Translations under genes and position numbers: made by a program | Origin: Propionibacteriaceae bacterium | GTDB taxonomy: Bacteria > Actinomycetota > Actinomycetes > Propionibacteriales > Propionibacteriaceae | Length of the DNA: 12,536 bases | Assembly (NCBI GenBank): GCA_003451975.1 | Contig: DMIX01000225.1 | Span: 1 to 12,536 of the forward strand | Reading direction: 5' to 3' | Notes under the pieces: model-generated | Database searches by the model: none | What the model saw: the letters and a program-made list of their open reading frames with translations, nothing else | Told to the model about the DNA's origin: nothing | Shown: piece by piece, positions 8,896-12,536 of the stretch | Position numbering within the stretch: the stretch's first letter is position 1 | How the letters are laid out: each line of letters starts with the position of its first letter

Positions 8896-8916
8896 TTGCG
8901 CCAGAGTCTGGCGCAA
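8896..8916. promoter_or_regulatory. Perfect 21-base palindrome, candidate operator for the gabD-like gene
   Basis: TTGCGCCAGA and TCTGGCGCAA flank a single central G, giving exact 10-base arms. It ends 106 bases before the gabD-like start codon and about 325 bases before sdaA. The size and symmetry suit a homodimeric helix-turn-helix repressor or activator. The arms are too close together to form an RNA hairpin with a normal loop, so a DNA site is the better reading. The regulator is not encoded in the window next to it and I cannot name it. Confidence 0.6.
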
Positions 8917-9013
8917 CTTTGCTCGCCGCCCAACTCGTTCGACAATCACGAGACGCACCCGTGCCGGGGTGGCCCTGTGATCACCGAAGTCGGCGATGAT
9001 CGCTTTCGGCGTT

Positions 9014-9078
9014 CCCGTGCCCTGAGCTTGACGAAGGGCGTGGACCTGCCCCGTGCCCTGAGCTTGACGAAGGGCGTG
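9014..9078. repeat. Two 29-base direct repeats with core CCCTGAGCTTGACGAAGGG
   Basis: Bases 9014-9042 and 9050-9078 are identical over 29 bases with a 36-base period. Each copy has the core GCCCTGAGCTTGACGAAGGG, bounded by the short inverted ends GCCCT and AGGGC. A related half in the opposite orientation (GGCTTCGACAGGCTCAG) follows at 9086-9102. These resemble the TTCGACA/AAGCTCAGG intergenic repeats common in actinobacteria, likely non-coding interspersed elements. Confidence 0.75.
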
Positions 9079-9090
9079 AGCTGGGGGCTT

Positions 9091-9190
9091 CGACAGGCTC
9101 AGCCAGCGGTGGTCAAGCTCAGCCAGTGGGGGTCGGGTCCAGCCAGTGGGGGTCGGGTCCAGTCAGCGGGGTTCGAGCTTTGGCTGCAGG
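9091..9190. repeat. Degenerate 20-base tandem repeat upstream of sdaA
   Basis: Four consecutive 20-base units run from 9091 to 9170: CGACAGGCTCAGCCAGCGGT, GGTCAAGCTCAGCCAGTGGG, GGTCGGGTCCAGCCAGTGGG and GGTCGGGTCCAGTCAGCGGG. A fifth, poorly matching unit may fill 9171-9190. Units 3 and 4 differ at 2 bases, and units 2 and 3 at 4. Unit 2 contains TCAAGCTCAG, the core of the neighbouring 29-base repeats, so the array probably grew from that element by slippage. There are no unique spacers. Confidence 0.75.
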
Positions 9191-9229
9191 GTCGGTGCTC
9201 GTCCGGCTGCGCAGTCGGTGCGCAGGACT

Positions 9230-9244
9230 TAGCCTGAGGACATG
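9230..9244 (+). promoter_or_regulatory. Candidate -10 box placing transcription start at the sdaA start codon (leaderless)
   Basis: TAGCCT at 9230-9235 fits the actinobacterial TANNNT pattern and ends 6 bases before the ATG at 9242, the spacing expected when transcription starts on the A of the start codon. The only ribosome-site-like sequence, GAGGA at 9236-9240, is one base from that ATG, too close to work for it. It would however suit a TTG at 9248, giving a product two residues shorter. No clear -35 was seen. Confidence 0.4.
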
Positions 9245-10615
9245 GCATTGAGTGTCTTCGACCTCTTCCGGGTCGGAATCGGGCCGTCGTCGTCCCACAC
9301 CGTCGGTCCCATGAAGGCGGCCCGGCGATTCGTCGATGCGCTCGCCGGTGACGCAGGCCCCCAAACGGTCGCGAGGGTCAAGGTCGAGCTGTTCGGTTCC
9401 CTGGGAGCCACCGGGCATGGCCACGGCTCCGTGGCGGCGGTGGTGTTGGGTCTGGCCGGGCACGACCCGGAGACAGTCGACCTGGAATTGACCGGCTCGG
9501 TGCTTGACGAGTGCCGTCGCAGCCACACCCTGCAGTTGGCGACCGGTTCACGCATCGGCTTCGACCCCGACCATGACGTGGTCTTGTATCGCCGCCGATC
9601 GCTGCCCGTGCACCCCAACGGCATGATCTTCACCGCCACCGATGGCGCCGGCACCGTGTTGAGCCAGCGCACCTACTACTCCGTCGGTGGCGGCTTCGTG
9701 CTCGACGATGAGCAGACCGGGCCGAATCGGATCGTGGCTGACACCACCGCATTGCCCTACCCCTTCGCCTCCGGTGCGGAGTTGCTCACCCACTGTGCCG
9801 AGACCGGATTCTCGGTGGCGCGCCTGATGCGCCAGAACGAACGGGTGTGGCGCAGTGACGACGAGATCGACGCGGGCCTGTTGAACATTTGGCAGGTCAT
9901 GCAGGCCTGCATCCATCGCGGCATGAACACCGAGGGAATGCTGCCCGGCGGCCTGCATGTGCCGCGCCGAGCCCCGGAGCTGCTGCATCGCTTGCAGGCG
10001 GCCACCGATACCGATGATCCTTTGCGTGGCCTGGACTGGATCACGCTGTACGCGCTGGCAGTGAACGAGGAGAACGCCGCCGGCGGACGGGTCGTCACCG
10101 CACCCACCAACGGCGCTGCCGGAGTGGTGCCGGCGGTGATCATGTACTACCGCCGGTTCACCCCGGGCGCCGACGATGCCGGGGTGTTGCGCTTCCTGCT
10201 CAGCGCTGGTGCCATCGGCGTGGTGATCAAAGAACTGGCGTCCATTTCTGGCGCCGAAGTGGGCTGCCAGGGTGAGATCGGTGCCGCCTGCTCGATGGCC
10301 GCCGCCGGTCTGGCTGCCGCGCTGGGCGGCACCCCGGGCCAGGTGGAGAACGCCGCCGAGATCGGCATGGAGCACAATCTGGGCCTGACCTGCGATCCAG
10401 TCGGCGGCCTGGTGCAGATCCCCTGCATTGAGCGCAATGCGATTGCCGCGGTCAAAGCCGTCACCGCAGCCCGTACCGCGCTGCGCGGCGACGGTCATCA
10501 CATCGTCAGCCTCGATTCGGTGCTGAAGACGATGCGCCAAACCGGCGCGGACATGAGCGTCAAATACAAAGAGACAGCGCGCGCCGGGCTGGCCGTGAAC
10601 GTCATCGAGTGCTGA
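9242..10615 (+). CDS. sdaA: L-serine ammonia-lyase, single-chain iron-sulfur type
   Basis: This encodes 457 residues, the usual length for the fused (beta plus alpha) bacterial enzyme. It converts L-serine to pyruvate and ammonia in the cytosol using an oxygen-sensitive [4Fe-4S] cluster. The N-terminal half starts [20 protein letters not shown], the family signature. The catalytic half has [19 protein letters not shown] (229-247), [13 protein letters not shown] (287-299), GCQGEIGAA and LTCDPVGG. Cys342, Cys384 and Cys395 have the 42- and 11-residue spacing of the cluster ligands known in this family, and the protein ends in a Cys (457), as in enzymes whose C-terminal Cys reaches the cluster. 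The start is ATG at 9242 or possibly TTG at 9248; both give the conserved N-terminus. It stands alone, followed by a 136-base gap, so it is probably monocistronic. Confidence 0.96.
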   Translation: MALSVFDLFRVGIGPSSSHTVGPMKAARRFVDALAGDAGPQTVARVKVELFGSLGATGHGHGSVAAVVLGLAGHDPETVDLELTGSVLDECRRSHTLQLATGSRIGFDPDHDVVLYRRRSLPVHPNGMIFTATDGAGTVLSQRTYYSVGGGFVLDDEQTGPNRIVADTTALPYPFASGAELLTHCAETGFSVARLMRQNERVWRSDDEIDAGLLNIWQVMQACIHRGMNTEGMLPGGLHVPRRAPELLHRLQAATDTDDPLRGLDWITLYALAVNEENAAGGRVVTAPTNGAAGVVPAVIMYYRRFTPGADDAGVLRFLLSAGAIGVVIKELASISGAEVGCQGEIGAACSMAAAGLAAALGGTPGQVENAAEIGMEHNLGLTCDPVGGLVQIPCIERNAIAAVKAVTAARTALRGDGHHIVSLDSVLKTMRQTGADMSVKYKETARAGLAVNVIEC

Positions 10616-10618
10616 TCC

Positions 10619-10680
10619 GGCAGTTGGCTTGCGCGGTGTGATTGAGCAGGGCGTGCCGCGCGCCGCCACTGGCGACTGCC
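10619..10680 (+). terminator. Weak nested stem-loop after sdaA
   Basis: GGCAGT (10619-10624) can pair with ACTGCC (10675-10680), with imperfect extension inward. Inside it GCGCGG (10631-10636) pairs with CCGCGC (10656-10661). It begins 4 bases after the sdaA stop codon. There is no U-tract and the stems are interrupted, so this is only a possible terminator. Confidence 0.3.
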
Positions 10681-10684
10681 CCGT

Positions 10685-10755
10685 CCATAGTTATGCATAG
10701 TTATATGCGTTGCTGACGAGGTGGTTGCAAAATAGATAACTATGCATAACTATGG
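10685..10755. promoter_or_regulatory. 20-bp perfect inverted repeat overlapping the start codon of the AlbA_2 gene, candidate operator
   Basis: CCATAGTTATGCATAGTTAT (10685-10704) and its exact reverse complement (10736-10755) are separated by 31 bases. Each arm is itself two direct copies of ATAGTTAT spaced by GC, so there are four half-sites, and each arm centre is the palindrome TATGCATA. The right arm includes the ATG (10752-10754). No Shine-Dalgarno sequence precedes the ATG, and a possible promoter (TTGCTG 10710-10715, TAGATA 10733-10738) lies between and within the arms. Binding here would block transcription, so autoregulation by the gene product is a natural inference. Confidence 0.7.
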
Positions 10756-12437
10756 TGACTGTGACCCCAGACGAAGTCCGCGCACTTGCCGCCGCCAGTG
10801 AGACCTTCACGGTGGAGTTCAAGCGTGGACAAGGGCTCAACGACACGATCATCGTGAGCGCGGCGGTGTGTTTAGCTAACGGCAGAGGCGGAAAGCTCCT
10901 GCTCGGAGTCGAGAATGATGGAGCTATTACCGGAATCGCGCCGCGTCATGGCGATCGCACCGATCCCGCACGACTGCGGGCGATGATCCTCAACAAGACC
11001 GAACCGGCCCTCGCCACAGTGGTCGAGGTCGTCGACATCGATGGCGTCGACGTGGCAGTCGTCCACATCCAGCCCGCCAGCACCCCTGTGGGTACCAAGG
11101 ACGGCCTTTTCGTTCGTCGTTCGACGAAGTCCGATGGCACTCCCGAATGTGTGCCCTACCGTGCCCACGAGATCATCTCTGTAGGACTCAGTGCGCAAGG
11201 ACGCGACTACGCCGAAACAGTGTTGAGCGATATCGACATCGATGATCTCGATCCACAGGAGTTCGACCGCCACCGTGAACTGTGTGCCACCGGGCGTGGC
11301 GACACGAGTCTCGCTGATGCCTCCGATGAGGACATCCTGCGGGCTTTACGACTCCAAGTTCCGAGGACAGCTGCGCTGGCCTTGGGGGCAGTCCTGATGT
11401 TCGGCAAGCCGCAGTCATTGGCGCGGATAGTGCCTACTGCAGAGGTGATCATCCAGGAGGAACGCTCAGGGAAACTCGTCTTCGACGAGGGCATCCGCGC
11501 CCCGCTGCTTCGCACCGCTGAGCGGCTCTCGGAGATCATGGAAGCACGCAATAGCGAGCAGGAATTACAGGTGGGATTGCATCGGGTGAGAGTGCCAAGG
11601 CTTCCCGAGATGACCGTCCGAGAGGTCATCGCAAACGCCCTCGTCCATCGCGACTACTCCGAATCCGGGCCGGTGAGCGTTCGCCTCACTGAGGACGCCC
11701 TCCGGATATCCAGTCCGGGCGGCTTCCCGCCGGGAATCACTGCAGAGAATATCTTCGAAGACTCTCGACCGCGTAGCGTCATCCTCGCTGATGCCTTCAA
11801 ACGTGCTGGGTTGGTCGATCGCGCCGGACGCGGGGTGCCCCGCATCTACGACAACCTCCTGCGGTTGGGCCGTGACGGTCCGGACTTTTCGGGGACAAAC
11901 GACCACGCCGTGGTTGTGTCGATTCCGACCTCAGATGCGGACCTGGAAATGGTGCGTTTCATCATTGACTATGAGGAATCAACAGGGACGCAACTCATGC
12001 TCAGAGAGCTCAGGGTGCTGCACTCGTTGAAGGTGGCTGGCCCCGCCGAACTGGGTGAGCTAGCCCGTTCACTGGCGATCAGTGAGGCCGGTGTGCGCAC
12101 TTCGACCACGCGATTGACCGAAGCAGGATTGGTGGAAGCGCGGGGCTCGGGACGGGGCCGTCGATATCACCTCGCACCATCCTTCTATCGATCGGCTGCC
12201 CCTGAGGCGTATGTTCGGATGCGCGATTTCGATCCGATTCAACAAGACCAGATGGTGCTGTCCTATCTGGACACTTATGGATCGATCACCCGCAGCAAAG
12301 CTGCCGCGCTCTGTCGTCTCACCCCGCCCGAGGCCGCAAGGCTGCTGAAGCGGCTCGTCCAGGCCGGTGAACTGGAGCTCCGCGGGGAAAAACGCGGTTC
12401 GCACTACGTCCGAGTTCGTCGAGGGGATGCGCGCTGA
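10752..12437 (+). CDS. AlbA_2 (Schlafen-like) / GHKL ATPase / winged-helix putative regulator, COG2865-type
   Basis: This encodes 561 residues. 1-145: AlbA_2 domain with VEFKRG (21-26), LANGRGGKLLLGVENDG (41-57) and a VRRSTKSDGT segment. About 285-390: GHKL-type ATPase C-terminal region with the N-box-like NALVHRDY (295-302), ISSPGGFPPGIT (319-330) and GLVDRAGRGVPRI (353-365). About 425-475: winged helix (ELGELARSLAISEAGVRTS, then RLTEAGLVEARG). About 500-555: second winged helix (GSITRSKAAALCRLTPPEAA, then LVQAGELELRGEKRGSHYV). This is the architecture annotated as ATP-binding or predicted transcriptional regulator. Its ligand and targets are not established. The start codon sits in a large inverted repeat with no ribosome site, consistent with a leaderless or nearly leaderless mRNA. 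At least three TTA codons (residues 41, 199, 272) and a lower-looking GC content set it apart from sdaA, which has none, so it may have been acquired. Confidence 0.85.
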   Translation: MVTVTPDEVRALAAASETFTVEFKRGQGLNDTIIVSAAVCLANGRGGKLLLGVENDGAITGIAPRHGDRTDPARLRAMILNKTEPALATVVEVVDIDGVDVAVVHIQPASTPVGTKDGLFVRRSTKSDGTPECVPYRAHEIISVGLSAQGRDYAETVLSDIDIDDLDPQEFDRHRELCATGRGDTSLADASDEDILRALRLQVPRTAALALGAVLMFGKPQSLARIVPTAEVIIQEERSGKLVFDEGIRAPLLRTAERLSEIMEARNSEQELQVGLHRVRVPRLPEMTVREVIANALVHRDYSESGPVSVRLTEDALRISSPGGFPPGITAENIFEDSRPRSVILADAFKRAGLVDRAGRGVPRIYDNLLRLGRDGPDFSGTNDHAVVVSIPTSDADLEMVRFIIDYEESTGTQLMLRELRVLHSLKVAGPAELGELARSLAISEAGVRTSTTRLTEAGLVEARGSGRGRRYHLAPSFYRSAAPEAYVRMRDFDPIQQDQMVLSYLDTYGSITRSKAAALCRLTPPEAARLLKRLVQAGELELRGEKRGSHYVRVRRGDAR

Positions 12438-12443
12438 GGTCTT

Positions 12444-12476
12444 CGAGGGGCGGACTATCACGGGGTGCGCGCCTCG
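12444..12476 (+). terminator. Possible weak hairpin after the AlbA_2 gene
   Basis: CGAGGGGCG (12444-12452) pairs with CGCGCCTCG (12468-12476) with one mismatch around a 15-base loop, 7 bases past the stop codon. There is no U-tract. It could end the AlbA_2 transcript before the next gene. Confidence 0.3.
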
Positions 12477-12487
12477 TTGCGTTGGCC

Positions 12488-12513
12488 TAGGCTGAAAGGT
12501 CTCCGACGAAGGA
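12488..12513 (+). promoter_or_regulatory. Candidate -10 box and ribosome site for the right-edge gene
   Basis: TAGGCT (12488-12493) fits a TANNNT -10 box. AAGGA (12509-12513) lies 7 bases before the ATG at 12521. No good -35 was found at the matching distance. Confidence 0.4.
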
Positions 12514-12520
12514 TGCAACG

Positions 12521-12536
12521 ATGCCGATTCTCGACC
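12521..12536 (+). CDS. Start of an unidentified gene, cut by the window edge
   Basis: ATG at 12521 begins a frame reading MPILD up to the edge. It has a well-spaced AAGGA ribosome site and a plausible -10 box upstream. Only five codons are visible, so the product cannot be named. The call rests on the initiation signals and on the 83-base gap after the previous stop. Confidence 0.45.

Larger units (their letters stand above)
8790..9241. other. 452-base intergenic region between divergent gabD-like and sdaA genes
   Basis: No credible gene lies here. Open frames crossing it are extensions or antisense shadows of the flanking genes. It should hold the promoters of both divergent genes. It contains a perfect palindrome near gabD (8896-8916), a pair of 29-base direct repeats (9014-9078) and a run of 20-base tandem units (9091-9170, with a degenerate trailing unit). 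No convincing -35/-10 pair for gabD was found. For sdaA a TANNNT box is visible right before the start codon. Confidence 0.8.

Noticed and set aside
8790..8945. N-terminal extension of the gabD-like protein to a start at 8945
   Set aside because: The extra 52 residues do not resemble aldehyde dehydrogenase N-termini, a good ribosome site (AAAAGGAGC) precedes the 8789 ATG, and the extension would run through the palindrome.
8977..8984. Short palindrome GTGATCAC in the gabD-sdaA gap
   Set aside because: Eight-base palindromes are expected by chance in a region this size, and no paired or repeated copy is seen nearby.
9091..9190. CRISPR-like array
   Set aside because: The 20-base units abut each other with no unique spacers, the copies are degenerate, and no cas gene is present. 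It is a simple tandem repeat.
9548..10669. 373-codon minus-strand frame opposite sdaA
   Set aside because: It is antisense to a gene whose family signatures and cluster cysteines are fully conserved. It is a shadow frame.

Overview
The window looks like chromosomal DNA of a high-GC actinobacterium. Coding regions are strongly G/C-biased in third positions. Stem-loop terminators are GC-rich with little or no U-tract, at least one gene looks leaderless, and an intergenic region carries CTTCGACA/AAGCTCAGG-type repeats of the kind scattered through actinobacterial genomes. Propionibacteriales is a reasonable guess but is not proven by anything here. No RNA gene, CRISPR array, insertion sequence or phage gene was recognised.

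Layout. (1) From the left edge to 5873 (+) lies the 3' part of one very large gene for an extracellular multidomain protein. It carries two separate calcineurin-like metallophosphoesterase domains set among GLUG-like, fibronectin-III, helical, DUF2341, LamG-like and Ig-like modules. A perfect stem-loop follows it. (2) From 5971 to 7326 is a small odd block on the minus strand. It holds a decayed copy of the last 33 or so codons of an aldehyde dehydrogenase gene, then a short DUF2207-type membrane protein gene, and a long-looped hairpin. (3) An intact NAD(P)-dependent succinate-semialdehyde dehydrogenase-type gene (gabD-like, minus strand, 7329-8789) sits directly upstream. It is the source or sister of the decayed fragment. 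(4) A 452-base non-coding region (8790-9241) holds a perfect 21-base palindrome (likely operator) and two families of short repeats. (5) A single-chain Fe-S L-serine ammonia-lyase (sdaA, +) follows. (6) A COG2865-type AlbA_2/GHKL-ATPase/winged-helix protein (+) has its start codon inside a 20-bp perfect inverted repeat. (7) The first codons of another plus-strand gene appear at the right edge.

How they work together. The genes do not form one pathway. The GabD-like enzyme feeds succinate to central metabolism, and SdaA turns serine into pyruvate and ammonia, so both are catabolic enzymes, each apparently in its own transcription unit. The large phosphoesterase is probably an exported surface or secreted enzyme. 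The AlbA_2 protein is best read as an autoregulated DNA- or RNA-binding regulator. The items most worth a second look are the twin-phosphoesterase protein with an altered second active site, the gabD 3' duplication bracketing a truncated DUF2207 gene, and the two strong palindromic operators.
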